The notes under the pieces: model-generated | Seen by the model: only the letters and a program-made list of their open reading frames with translations | Databases searched by the model: none | Told to the model about the DNA's origin: nothing | Translations under genes and position numbers: made by a program | Source: Lepus europaeus | Taxonomy: Eukaryota; Chordata; Mammalia; Lagomorpha; Leporidae | Length of the DNA stretch: 64,000 nt | NCBI RefSeq assembly: GCF_033115175.1 | Contig: NC_084850.1 | Span: 1,178,001 to 1,242,000 of the forward strand | Direction of reading: 5' to 3' | Part shown: positions 48,540-60,204 of the stretch, piece after piece | Numbering within the stretch: position 1 is the first letter of the stretch | Layout of the letters: every line of letters begins with the position of its first letter

Positions 48540-49060
48540 CGTTCCCCTGGCAACCCTACTTCGTGGGGGCGTACCTGGACTTCACCGATGGCCGGGGCTG
48601 TAGGTCTCCCCTCCCGCCCCCTGGCAGGCCCGAAGTCAAGGCCGCCGCCTCCAAGAAGCCCTCCGGAACGACGTCCGCAGGAGGCGGGGTGGGGTGGGGT
48701 GGGGCTTCTGGCCAGGTCTCCACCCTGGCGCTTAGGAGGCCCGTGTTGCCCCGCTGTCTGTTTGTCCCGAGACAAGCTGGACTGGGAGCGGGCGGGGCCC
48801 AGGCGGCGGAGGAGTGGAAACGGGACCCGGGGAGCGCGGCGTTGGAGCGGGCGGGGGGGGGGGGGGGCACGGAGCATGCGCGGCGCGGTGGGAGGGCGGC
48901 TGGCTCGCGCCTGCCCCAAAGGGGCGCCTGGCCAGACTCCTCGCTTACCGTAGGGCACTTTCGCTTCCCATGTGGGCTGCTGGGAGGCGTCGGGGTCTCA
49001 GGGATCAGCGCCTTGAGGTTCGGAGGAGGCAGGGGAGGGGCCAGAGTCCCGGGAGCTGAG
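48540..49060 (-). promoter_or_regulatory. ZFP92: CpG-rich segment, candidate ZFP92 promoter
   Basis: GC-rich sequence with many CpGs, GC boxes and a 16-G run near 48852. On the minus strand a strong donor, ctacg|gtaagc, lies at 48949/48948, which would end a 5' non-coding exon and open an intron of about 6.2 kb to the ZFP92 start-codon exon. The assignment is inferred from orientation and distance. Confidence 0.5.
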
Positions 49061-49459
49061 CCCGCACCTTCATCTGTCCGTTTCTCTGGGGCCCATGAGC
49101 CTCTGCGGGGAAGCTACCAGAAAGTGGCCAGGTTATGGCCACCCAGAAAATGGGGGTGGGGAACTTGGGGAGACCCATGCATGGAGATGGGAGGCAGACA
49201 CTCCCCCTGCAGGGTGGACATCAGTGTCCCGTTTTGCCACAGGTCATGGTCCTTGGGTAAAACTGGGGTTGAACCAGGGCTGACGGACACTTGTGAGGCC
49301 CTTGGGGAAAACGTAGGAGCATCGGAAACCTGTGAAAGACAAGCAGCAAAGCGAAAGCAGCAAACCCCCGACCCAGCCCTCCGCCGCAGCCAGGCCGTTA
49401 GGAATAGGGCGCCCGCTGGGCACCTCCTGGCCTGGCCTCGGGGCTGTCCCTGCCTCAGG

Positions 49460-49649
49460 AAACCAGAGCTCCTCCTGGTCTCCCACGTGGGTGCAGGGCC
49501 CCAACCACTTGGACCATCTTTCACTGCTTTCCCAGGCCATAGCAGAGAGCTGGATTGGCAGTGGAGTAGCCGGGACTCGAACTGGCACCCATGTGGGATG
49601 CAGGCATGGCAGGCAGTGGCTTTGCCCGCTACGCCACAGCAGTGGCCCT
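49460..49649 (-). mobile_element. C-SINE, reverse, 3' truncated
   Basis: Only the head and middle remain (gtctcccacgtgggtgcagg through cgctacgccacagcagtggc). The GA tract and tail are absent, which is unusual for a retroposed copy and suggests later deletion. Confidence 0.8.
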
Positions 49650-52600
49650 CCCGAGGTCCACGTTTGTTCCCTCCTTGGAGTGCGGGCTGGATAGGCCTGG
49701 GCTGAGTGAGGTGTGGTGGGGTGGACGGTGCCCCCACCAAGGTATACACTAAACCTGGGCGCTGATTTGGGTCTGCGCTTTGTAGGCGAAAGGGCTCTTC
49801 AATGAAGGACGTGGTGAGCAGACCATACTATATTACCCGGGTGGGCATCCATGGCAGGTGCCCTCCCAGGAGACAGGCAGGAGACAGGGCCCCGGGCAGA
49901 TGGAGCCAGAGGCAGGGGTGACGCAGGCACGGGGACACCCAGAGCTACCAGGAGGAGCTGGCACCCCGACTTTGGGATCTGGACACCCGCACTCCTGTTG
50001 TTGAGAGCCACTGGGTTTGTGCTCATCTGCAGGGGCTGCCCCAGGACCTGCACCCTCAGGGGAGGGGGCTGGGACGCTGCACCTGCACCTTGCTCTTGTG
50101 GGCTGGTGGCGGGGGCAGCCCTGGCACGGCAGCACCCCGAGAGCAGAGCAGCCACCCTCCGTGGGAGCTGGGGGAGGGGCCTCAGGCCGGGCCGGGAGTG
50201 CTTCCCGCACCCACCGTCTCTGGCTGCCAGGGCCCAGCCTCTTGCCCGTGGGGGCTTCTCTGTGGAGCTCTGAAGATCCCTGGCCAACCTAGCTCGGGGC
50301 CCGGGAGACGGGGCCAAACCACTGGCTCTAGGATGCAGAAACCCCCCTTCCAGAATTCTCCACTCTATTAGGAAGCATTTCAGACACACGCCAGGCCTGA
50401 GAGAGTGGGGGTCCACGAGCCACCGTGGGCACCACAGCCATCAGGCGTGGCCATCTCTGGCCACCTTTCTCCACCACCTGCCTGCTGGGCCCTGGAACCT
50501 TCTCTGAGAGTTGGGGACAGATCCTCGCAGGCAGCAAGCCCAGGCTGGGCCCCTTGCCTGCACCAGTTAGGGCAGGGCAGTGGCGTGCGGAGCCTGAGGA
50601 CCCACAGGGATGCCCCCAGCTACCCAGCCCCTGCCAATCCCCCCTGGGGAGGAGTCTCTTGAATGGCAAACCCACAAGTAGAAAGTGGGGAGGAAGAGTA
50701 GGGACAGGGGTGAGGGGACCGCCCTGTCTTGCTCTGCTCGTGAGGGCTGCCCTCCATGTCTGTTCCCCCCTTGTCTGAGGTTGGCTGCGGATGGGTTGCT
50801 GGGGTCCAGGGGAACAGGCGCTTTCCGGGCCAGGTGCTGCCCTATGTGCCACAGGCAGGGCCTTCCGGGGCCAGTGGGCAGCAAGGCACCCATTGAAGCC
50901 ACCCGGCCAGGGGCCTTAGCAGGGAGCAGCTGGAGGAGGAGCCAGGGTGAGGCCCAGCCCACTGAGGGAAGTGAGGGAGCCCCCGAGAGCTGGTGCGGGA
51001 CCATGGACAGCCGCCAGCACTGACTGAGGGCATCGGCACGCACTGGGTGCTCGTGTGGGGACAGGCCGTGCAGCTGGATGGGGTGAGCAGTTTCTGGATC
51101 AGGCGGAGGAAGGCACTGTCCAAGCCGCAGTCCCTGGAGACAGTGGCTGTGGGGGAGCGCACTTGGCATTGCCCCAGGTCACATGGGCTGCTCCTTGACC
51201 TGGCACTTGGCTCTGAGAAGTGAGTGGCCCATTGCTGGTGCTTCCCCCCACCTCCACCCCGAGCCCTCTGAGGCCTGGGGGGGCCAGTGGGGGTTGGTAG
51301 CGTCCTGCCTGGGTGGCAGGAAGGAGCCATCCTCACTCCTCGGAGCTGCAGGCCAGCAGGCAGCGGCACCAGGAGGTGGCTGTGTACCTCTTGTGCACAC
51401 TGCGGGGTCTCTGCTTCCTGCAGTTTCCAGAGGGAAGCTGTCCCTTTCCCTCTGCTGTGCGTCATTGGTGTGGCTATCGTTACCCTTCACCGTCCTTCCC
51501 AGGATGTCCAGAAACTGCCTTCCCCAAGCCCTCCTTCCCCCGTGACCCCAGCCGTCCCTGCCGCGCCCCTCTCCCCAGCTGCCTCACTGCTGTAGGAGAC
51601 AATGTCTTCCCACGGGCCAGGCCGGCCACTGGATTCCGGCTGCCCCCTGGAGGTGGGTGAGGGGCTATTGGTGTCAGGCCGACCGTGTGCTCCCTGCTCC
51701 TGCCCGGGGAAAGAGAATTTCTGTGTGGCAGAGTTGGAGTCCGTGGCTCAGACCCACCCACTGACAGTGGCCCCAGGAACGCTACGTGCAGTGTTGCTTG
51801 CACTGCTCAGGGATTCAGGGAGGGGCGAGGAGGCTATGAAAGCCTGAGGCGCTTGGGGGAGGGATAGACACTTGGACAAAAAGAAGGTCCCCTTGACAAG
51901 GAAGGAGGGGAGAATTGCTGTTGGGAGGGCAGTCAGCAAGGTCCAGTCCCCCTGCAGGGACACAGCTGGGAGGAGCATCAATGGTGAGGACCCGGAGAGC
52001 TATCCAGCACTGCCAAGCTGTCCTGAGGCGCCCAGCCTCGGGCCGACTTGGAGCCAGGCTGCTGCTTGCCTGTGCCCTGGTCCAGTGAGGCATGTCTGTG
52101 AATGGAGTTGTTCTTGGCTCCCCTGAAACTTTGCATGGTGCGCCGATACCACACGGAGGGCAGACCTCTCCTCCAAGTTCCGGGCCCTTGTGCTCGGCTG
52201 CCTTATTGCCATCTCCGCTAGTTGCTTCCAGAGCCACAGGCACAGGTGAACTCAGGACTGCGCCCCGGAGCAGCGCTCTGCCCGAGGCCCCTCTTCAGTG
52301 AAAGGAAGCCCCCTTGCTCACGCTGCACTTTCCGTCATGTGTGTGTGTGGGGGTCCTGCCCAGTCCCCACGTGGTGCCCGTCTGCCCCATCTGCTCCGTG
52401 ATGCTGCCATCATAGTGAGGGGGCTGTGCTCACGGGGCGGCCCCTTAACTGCCCCTCGCCAGTCTTCGCTGGATCCACCCAGACCCTCACACAACTTCTC
52501 CCTGAAAAGGCCAAGGAAAGAAAGCACAAGCATTCGTATATATGACAGTAAGTACAACATTCATTTGTTAAAATGGGCTATCTTGTCAGTCATTACACCG

Positions 52601-53770
52601 TCTGGTCTCTCCAGCTTCAGTACACGATTCATAATCTCTCTCTCTCCCTCTCCCTCTCCCTCTCCCTCTCCCTCTCCCTCTCCCTCTCCTTCTCCCTCTC
52701 CATCTCTCTTTGAGCCACATCAGCCATCTTTTAGTCCAGCTCTCACTAAGTCCCTTTCAGCCCCAGGACCTTTGCTCATGCAGGTCGCTCACCTGCTGTG
52801 TAGCCCACCTTCCAAGAGAGGAGTGAAGAATGTCAGGTTTGCACTCTCCTGGCTTCCCTTGCAGCCAGGCCACAGGCACATGGCCAGACAGCTGCACCCA
52901 CCGCTGAGTTACTCTGAGGCCTGCGATGGGAGAAGCACGGGCCCCACGGACCCCAGCTGGGTAGGCTGGCAGCGGCAGGGGCAGTGCCACCTGTTTCCCG
53001 AGGAGCTGTGGCAGCTGGGGCACTGGAGGCAGCGTGTTGAGTCCTGCAGGGTCTGTGCCTCGTCGTGGGTGGGAGCCGCGGGGGACAGGACCCTTGCTCC
53101 TCTCTGCCAAAGCGCCCAAGCTAGCTTCCCCCACCCTCCCGAGATGCGGGCGGGGTGCCCCGTGGCTGTTCCCCTTGCGCCTCCATCAACCAGTGTGTTT
53201 TTGCTGGGTGCCACTAAGAGCTGGGAGGGGCCAGTCTCTGCAGATGCCATCTGAGCTGCTGGTGCCTGAAGTGCCCCTCCGTGGCCCAGCTCAGCGACAC
53301 CACTTACTGTTGGCTCGCTTCTTAGTGCGCAGTCAGCATCCCCCCCAACACACCCTGGCAGTGGTCCATGGGCTCCTCTTACCCCAGCCTGCCTTTAGGT
53401 TGCTGCTTCGTTATTGGTTAGGAATGCTCGGAGGCTCCCTGTTGCCTGTCGGATGGATGACACAACCTCAAGTGCCACCCGATGGTCTCTGGTACCATTT
53501 ACTGAAACGGTGCTTCTCCGAAGAGTGGCCTTGCAGGGAAATTCTTGGGGCTGCTGGAAGCTTGTATGCCCGAAGGGACTATTACAGTGTGAGTTGTCTA
53601 TTGCTGTCTAACCAACTACCCACTGTAGTTTGGCTGGAAAGTTCTGGCTTAGGGTGGTTCATAAGGTGACTGCCAAATTGTCACCCAGGGCTCCAGGCTC
53701 TGAAGACATGGCTGGGGCTCAGGGATCCACTCCAAGCTCACTGACCTGGATGCTGGCTCAGTTTTTTTGT
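49650..53770. other. Intergenic, mostly single-copy, GC-rich
   Basis: Four kilobases with few repeats. I found only the CCCTCT repeat. Several long open frames on both strands have no family match and no consistent codon or splice support. No gene is called. Confidence 0.45.
52636..52706 (+). repeat. (CCCTCT)n hexanucleotide repeat
   Basis: About eleven copies of a CCCTCT/CTCTCC unit. It reads Ser-Pro repeats when translated. Confidence 0.93.
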
Positions 53771-53815
53771 TTTTAAGATTTATTTATTTATTTGAAAGAC
53801 AGATTTACAGAGAGG

Positions 53816-53847
<32 letters not shown>

Positions 53848-54119
53848 GAGAGAGAGGAGAGGTCTTCCATCTGCTGGCTCACTCCCCAGTTGGCCACAAT
53901 GGCTGGAGCTGTGCCAATCCAGAGCCAGGAGCCAGGAACTTCTTCTGGGTCTCCCACACAGGTGCAGGGGCCCAAGAACTTGGGCCATCTTCTACTGCTT
54001 TCCCAGGCCATAGCAGAGAGCTGGATTGGAAGTGGAGCAGCTGGGTCTCGAACTGGTGCCCTTATGGGGTGCCAGCACTGCAGGCGCCGCTCTATGCGCT
54101 ACTCCACAGCGCCAGCCCC
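53771..54119 (-). mobile_element. C-SINE, reverse
   Basis: Full-length, with a long GA tract (53813-53859) and a head ending cagcgccagcccc. Confidence 0.9.
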
Positions 54120-54388
54120 AGATGTTGTTGGCTTTTAAGGGACTCAGTTCCTCCCCCACATGGGCCTCTCTACAGAGCTGCCCACAGCAAAGATCCCCAC
54201 AGGGACACTGCCCATGGGAGAGTGAGAAAGAGAATGGGGAAGGGGAGAAGAGAGAGGGAGAGAGGCAGAGAGACTAAAGGAAGAGAGAGACACTCAGGGT
54301 GCTAACCTATGGTTGGTGGCTATATCCCTTGGGCCTAGAGTACTGTGAGAACTCCCAAAACTAGCCAGAGCCACTAGAACTAATTATT

Positions 54389-54714
54389 ATTATTTATTTG
54401 ACAGGCAGAGTTAGACAGTGAGAGAGAGAGACAGAGAGAAAGGTCTTCCTTTTCCGTTAGTTCACCCCCCAAATGGCCACTACAGCCGGCGCGCTGCGCC
54501 TATCCAAAGCCAGGAGCCAGGTGCTTCTCCTGGTTTCCCATGCAGGTGCAGGGCCCAAGCACTTGGGCCATCCTCCACTGCCTTCCCGGGCCACAGCAAA
54601 GAGTTGGACTGGAACAGGAGCAACTGGGACAGAATCTGGCACCCCGACTGGGACTAGAACCCAGTGTGCCGGTGCCGCAGGCAGAGAATTAGCCAAGTGT
54701 GCCACAGCGCCTGC
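54389..54714 (-). mobile_element. C-SINE (gacag class), reverse, with target duplication
   Basis: The target duplication ctagaactaattatt is perfect on both sides. The class is marked by atttgacaggcagagttaga. Confidence 0.92.
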
Positions 54715-54892
54715 CTAGAACTAATTATTGATGATGTCTGAGATAATATAGTACTAACTTATTAGGAGAAATAAGAAAATGTCGTGTTCCCCTCCCACCC
54801 CAACCACCACCAGGGGAAAAAAAGCGTTGAATGGATGTCAATCCTTGCATGATCCTGATATTGTATTTTGCACTGTTTTAAAATATGTTTAA

Positions 54893-55490
54893 TGAGGCAG
54901 GAGCTTGGTGCAGTGATTAAGACACTTGAAGGGCCAGTGCTGTGGTGTAGCAGGTAAAGCTGCCACTTGTAGTACCAGCATTCTATATGGGCTCTGGTTT
55001 GAATCCTGGCAGCTCCACTTCTGATCCAGTCCTCTGCTAATGCACCTGGGAAAGCAGTGGAAGTGGCCTAGGTATTTGGGCCCCTGCACCCATATGGGAG
55101 ACCCAGAGGAGGCTCCTGGCTCCTGGCTCCTGGCTTCAGATTGGCCTAGCTCTGGCTGTTGTGGTCATTTGAGGAGTGAACCAGTGGATGGAAGAGCTCT
55201 CTCTCTGTAACTCTGCCTTTCAAGCAAATACACAAGTCTTTAAAAAAAGGAAACTTCTGAGAATGTCCACATTCCATATCAGAGTGCCTGCTTCTAGTAG
55301 GTAGCAAGTGGTAGTCCAAGTGGTTGTTCCCTGCAACCCCCATAGGAGACCTGGATTGATTTCCTGGCTCCTGGCTTTGGCCTGACCCAGCCCTCACTGT
55401 TGTAGGTATTTGGAAGCCAACCAACAGATATAAGGGCTCTCTGTCTTTGTCTATATCTCCCTGATTTTCAAATAAAAATAAATAAGTCAA
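54893..55490 (+). mobile_element. Older SINE, forward, split by a C-SINE
   Basis: The head is at 54893-54929 (ggtgcagtgattaagacact). The remainder is at 55250-55490 (cataggagacctggattgat, caaataaaaataaataagtc). The younger element lies between. Confidence 0.65.
54930..55249 (+). mobile_element. C-SINE, forward, nested
   Basis: Full-length copy from gggccagtgctgtggtgtag to ctttaaaaaaagg, nested in the older SINE. Confidence 0.87.
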
Positions 55491-55544
55491 TACATAATTA
55501 AAAATAAAATATGTTATGGACATAAATTATGCTAATAATGAATT

Positions 55545-56058
55545 TTTAAAACTTTTATTTAGCAAATATAAATTTCCAAAGTACAGCTTATGGATTACAA
55601 TGGCTTTTCCCCTCCATAACTTCCCTCCCACCCACAACCCTCCCAACTCCCTCTCCCATTCCATTCACATCAAGATTCATTTTCAATTATCTTTATATAC
55701 AGAAGATCAATTTAGTATATATTAAGTAAAGATTTCAACAGTCTGTGCCCACACAGAACATAAAGTGTAAAATACTGTTTGAGTACTGGTTATAGTTATA
55801 GCATTAATTCACATTGAACAACACATTAAGGACAGAGATCCTACATGAGGAGTAAGTGCACAGTGACTCCTGTTGTTGACTTAACAATTTGACACTCTTG
55901 TTTATGGTGTCAGTAATCTCCCTAGGCTCTTGTCATGAGTTGCCAAGGCTTTGGAAGCCTTTTGAGTTCGCCAACTTCAATCTTATTTAGACAAGGTCAT
56001 AGTGAAAGTGAAAGTTCTCTCTTCCCTTCAGAGAAAGGTAGCTCCTTCTTTCATGGCC
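55545..56058 (-). mobile_element. Rabbit L1 3' UTR, 5' truncated, antisense
   Basis: It reads on the minus strand as the rabbit-specific L1 3' UTR (plus-strand words ttagcaaatataaatttcca, cagtgactcctgttgttgac, gacaaggtcatagtgaaagt). The repeat taataatgaattttt at 55529-55543 and 56101-56115 is a target duplication enclosing this element and the U2 fragment, so they form one insertion. Confidence 0.88.
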
Positions 56059-56105
56059 CCTTTTGGCTAAGATCAAGTGTAGTATCTGTTCTTATCAGTT
56101 TAATA
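56059..56105 (+). pseudogene. U2 snRNA fragment (nt 13-59) fused to L1
   Basis: Forty-seven bases are identical, as far as I can recall the gene, to U2 snRNA nucleotides 13-59, including the branch-point recognition segment (tgtagtatctgttc). The fragment sits between the truncated L1 end and the right-hand target duplication, in the orientation opposite to L1. It shares ggcc with the L1 side and taata with the target side. It has no snRNA promoter or 3' box and is not a functional gene. Confidence 0.9.
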
Positions 56106-56113
56106 ATGAATTT

Positions 56114-56456
56114 TTTAAAAAAAGAATTATTCTATTTGAAAGGCAGAGTCACAGGAGAGTGAGAGGAAGAGAGAGAGGGAGAGAGAGAGAGAGAGAGGTG
56201 GGAGATATCTTTCATCCACTGGTTCACTACCCAAATGGCTACAACTGCCAGGGCTGGGCCAAACTGAAGCCAGAAGCCAGGAACTTCCTCTGGGTCTCCC
56301 ACATGGGTGTACGGGCAGAAGCACCTCAACCATCCTCTGTTGCTTTCCCAGGTACATTAGCAGGGGGCTGGATCAAAGTGGAGCAGCTGGGACATGAACG
56401 CAGCTGCCCATATACAATGCCAGCATCGTACACAGCAGCTTTACCTGTCCTGTCTC
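56114..56456 (-). mobile_element. C-SINE, reverse, next to the L1-U2 insertion
   Basis: Its target duplication ataatgaattttt reuses the right-hand duplication of the L1-U2 insertion, so the SINE came later. Confidence 0.88.
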
Positions 56457-58029
56457 ATAATGAATTTTTACAAATAGGAGATGTAAGAAGAGAAAACTAT
56501 AGAAAATATCCAATTATAAATTATAAATTCTAGAACTGAAAAATATAGTGTATGAAGCGAAAATTTCATGGTATGGTCTTAATAACAGTTTGTAGACAAA
56601 AGAGGTGAAAGTCATAAACCTGAATATAAATAAGTAGAAATGATCTATTGTGAAAAATTGAGAGTATAACCGATTTTTTTAAAAACATGAAAGCAACAGA
56701 ACCACAGTATTCTGTGGAACAACATAAAAAGGTTTCACAAACGTGCATATGCAATACCACGTGCGTGGAGAAGAGTGGGGAAGAAGAAAGTCTATTGGAG
56801 AAAGAGTGACTGAATCGTCCAGGGTGTGGAGGTCGATGGGATTCACAGACTCAAGAAGCTCTGTGAACCCGTGAGAAGGCCAAGTGCAAGGAGAAGCGAC
56901 AGGCAGACGCTGCGGGCAGAGTTCTGAGAGCAGAGGACAAAGAGGAGCTGTTAAAATCAGAGTAAAATCAAACACTACAGAGACCAGGACACTAATAAGA
57001 TGATCCATTGAGTTCTCAGCAGAAACAATGAAAGACAGGGGACAGCGGAACTTTATTAAAGTGCTGAAAGAAAACGTTTTCTACCCAGAAGTCTATATCT
57101 GCATCCAGGGAAAATTTTTCAGGAACGAAACTAAAATAAGAACATTTTGAGACAGATGTAGCTAAAAGAATTTTTAAGAGGTCTTCACTAAAAGAAATAA
57201 TAAAGGTAATATTTCAGTCTAAGAAAAAGGGAAATATTGATTTTTGGGTAGAAATGAAGAATACCATATTAATATTAAATAATATTCATGTTAATTTCTT
57301 CATAATACATGATAACAATTAAAGTAAAAATTTAATAGTGTATTTTAGGGTTTACAACATACGTACATATACAATATATAACAACTACAGCATAGAGGAT
57401 GGGGTGCAGGGGGAATGAACGTGTACAATGGACTGGTTTTTATATTTATGTGAAATAGTGCAATACAAATCATAGGAAAACAGTGAAAATATATGCAATA
57501 TATATTGTAACACCTAGAGTACCCACTGAAAAACAATTCAAAGTGGCATTGGTAAAAAGGCAATAAATAAAATTTGATTAACCTAGGGAGGAAAGGATGA
57601 ACATAGGAATAAAAATGGATATGACTGTCAGTAAAATAATAGACTGAAATCTAATCATGTAAAAATTACATTCAATGTAAATAGCTAAACATTCCAATTG
57701 AGAAGCAGAGATTGTCAGAATGGATGAAAAAAAAAAAGCAAGACTTTTGCTATCTACAAGAGATTGAATTTAAATATAAAGACTTAAAATGTAGAAATAA
57801 AATAAGGGTCAATTAATCAGGAACACATGAAAATATTGGTTTTCCATTCAATAACAGAGCTTCCAAATACATGAAACAAAAGTTACCAGAATAAAGGGAG
57901 AAATAAGTATTTCTACAATTATAGTTGGAAGTTTTAATATTTATGCCTCAGCAATTGATACAATTAAAAACCAGTAAAAATGTAGAATATGTTTGCGAGA
58001 TTATCAATGATAATGGAGAGCAAACATTT
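56457..58029 (+). mobile_element. Old L1, left part
   Basis: L1 wording in order: agtgctgaaagaaaacgttt (5' of ORF2), ttttgctatctacaagagat, ataacagagcttccaaatac and cctcagcaattgataca (ORF2 endonuclease region). The sequence continues at about 60210. Many changes mark it as old and inactive. Confidence 0.7.
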
Positions 58030-58435
58030 TATTTGCAAAAGATTATTTGAGGCCGGCGCCGTGGCTCACTAGGCTAATCCTCTACCTGCGGCGCCAGCAC
58101 ACCGGGTTCTAGTCCCAGTCAGGGTGCCGGTTCTGTCCTGGTTGCTCCGGTTGCTCCTCTTCCAGGCCAGCTCTCTGCTATGGCCCGGGAAGGCAGTGGA
58201 GGATGGCCCAAGTCCTTGGGCCCTGGACTCGCGTGGGAGACCAGGAGAAGCACCTGGCTCCTGGCTTTGGATCAGCGCGGTGCGCGGCTGCAACACGCCG
58301 GCGGCAATGGCCATTGAGGGGTGAACTAACGGGAAAGGAAGACCTTTCTCTCTGTCTCTCTCTCACTGTGCACTCTGCCTGTCAAAAAAAATGATTATTT
58401 GAAAGGCAGAGTTATAGAGAGAGAAGGAGAGAGGG

Positions 58436-58488
<53 letters not shown>

Positions 58489-58649
58489 TTGCACCTACTG
58501 GTTCAGTTCCCAAATGGTCGCACTACTGCTTTGCAGGCGTAGTAATAGGGAGGTGGATTGGACATATTGTGGCTGGAACATGAATCACTCATACGCGATG
58601 CCGGCGTGGCAGGCAGCGACTTAACCCGCTAAAGCACAACACCCGCCCC
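58030..58649 (-). mobile_element. C-SINE, reverse, split by a younger C-SINE
   Basis: The tail part is 58030-58050. The rest is 58392-58649, with a long GA tract (58440-58484) and a head ending caacacccgcccct. It was inserted in or at the edge of the old L1. Confidence 0.8.
58051..58391 (+). mobile_element. Young C-SINE (ggccggcgccgtggctc class), forward, nested
   Basis: Flanked by gattatttga on both sides. Rich in CpG with an intact head, hence recent. Confidence 0.92.
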
Positions 58650-58659
58650 TCCTTCTGCA

Positions 58660-60190
58660 AATTTAGGCCCCCAACCCCACGAGACTGTTGGTAGGCCATT
58701 TCGCTGGTGGAAGACCAATCGTGTGCTTGGTGTTTTTTGGAAGCTCCCAGGCTTGTTACATTGAGTCTTTGCCGTTTATACTTGAGTGCTGCGGGCGGCT
58801 CATCACGTGTTCTGCTGATCCAATCATTTGCTTGTGGAGAGGCATCGAGAACTTTCTCTGCGATTTGCCTGAGGTTGTTGGGAGACCCAGGGGTTTCTGG
58901 GAGCCCAGGCGACTGTTAGCGCAGAGGTCTTGGGCGACTGGTACCGTTCCTGGCCTGTGTGACTGAGAGGAGTTCTTCAGGCCCTTCTAAGTGGATTGCG
59001 GGGCTGTGTGCGGAGTTTAGAAGGTAAGTGGACAGCCAGCGACTCCACTAGAGCTCAGGGTTGCTCTGGGACTCCAGTGGAGCATCTTGGCTACATGGGT
59101 AGGGCACGAGTGGGGGTTGGGGGAGGAGGTGCAGGGTGTTTCGTGCTTGGTTTTGGTAGCGGGGCTGTGGGGGTGGACAGACCGGAGAGCTCCCAGCCCT
59201 GGGGCCTGGGTGACAGGACTTGGGCCCGGAGGAGGAGGGAAGACTAAGAGGACAGCTCGCAGAAGCGTGGTGCCGCTAGACGGGAGCTCTGGCTACTGGC
59301 CATCGGCTTAGGGGAAGGGGGCGCTTTGTGAAGGGGTGGGAGAGTGAGGCTCCTGGCCAAGTGTGGAGGGTCCGGGACAGTGTGCGGGCCACCGGCCTCC
59401 TGGGGGGCTGGATTGTGGCGGGAAAACACGCTTAGCGGCTGAACATACGGGCCGGGAACTGGGGGCGGGGGAGGGCACCAGTTTTGGGGCGCCCGTTGAT
59501 AAACGGAGGGATATGGCTGACGCGTGGGGAGTCCCGAAAGGAAGGGCTCCCCGAGGCGGTCCGCTTTTGAGGAGAGGACGCCATGGCCGCCATAGGCGCA
59601 AACGCGAGTGCTTGTGGGTGGGCACAGTCAGACTGGGCCAGGTGCCCCACAGGCCGCGGTACGCGGAGGACGCCAGGCTGCAGGTGTCGCGGTGGGGGGT
59701 GGGCTGGGCGTGGCAGACGGATCGCGGCGGGTGGTTGGGTGGGGGGTTACGGAGTGCGGGAGCTGGGCGAGCCCAGCTTGGGAGGGCGATAGGGGCGGGT
59801 ACTGGTTCCAGGTGTGGGGAGCGGCGTGGTGGTGGGCATGGGCTGGGTGGTTTGGGGCGGTCCCAGAGGAAATGCAGTCATCCAAGTCTGAGGCAGCGCA
59901 CTGCTTCCTGCGGCCAGACGGCACGTGTATTGGGAGGCGCGCTGGGGGGTGCAGCGTGGGTTGGGACGGTTATGGGGTGCCAGGAGAGAGCTACGCTGGA
60001 AGCGGAACAACGGCTGAGGGGCGTCGGCCTGACTGCCCCGGGTGTAGGGGTGTAGGTGACCCTGAGAGCGCCCTCAGCCGCTCCAGCAGAAGGCGCCAGC
60101 GCTGTCAGACTGCCCGCTGCGGTTGAAACTGCAGAGGTTCTAGGGCGCCCTGGTGCGGGGTGGTGACGGGTTGCAATGGTGGGAGACGGC
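58660..60190 (+). promoter_or_regulatory. CpG-rich, G-skewed promoter-like block inside L1
   Basis: About 1.5 kb of GC-rich DNA with retained CpGs in otherwise AT-rich L1 territory. It shows a CACGTG box and a CCAAT motif near 58805-58825. An excellent donor, aag|gtaagt, lies at 59023/59024, and downstream there is strong plus-strand G excess (tggggggtggg, ggtggttgggtgggggg). A YY1-like gccgccat stands at about 59588. This is the layout of a promoter, first exon and first intron transcribed to the right. Open frames are long only because of the GC content; no protein was recognised. The gene it would serve is not visible. Confidence 0.4.
60083..60097 (+). promoter_or_regulatory. Candidate CTCF site
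   Basis: CCAGCAGAAGGCGCC matches the core CTCF pattern CCASYAGRKGGCRSY with one mismatch. It lies near the right edge of the GC-rich block. Confidence 0.25.
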
Positions 60191-60204
60191 AATGCCTTAG
60201 TCCT

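Noticed and set aside
49799-53254. Several 100-300 codon frames on both strands between 49.8 and 53.3 kb
   Set aside because: No family match, overlapping in several frames, one running through the CCCTCT repeat. No splice-consistent gene model could be built.
56059-56105. Functional U2 snRNA gene
   Set aside because: Only 47 of about 188 bases are present, without promoter elements or 3' box.
59363-60055. 230-codon Gly/Arg-rich frame in the GC-rich block
   Set aside because: It begins at GTG, has no recognisable domain, and such frames are expected at this GC content.
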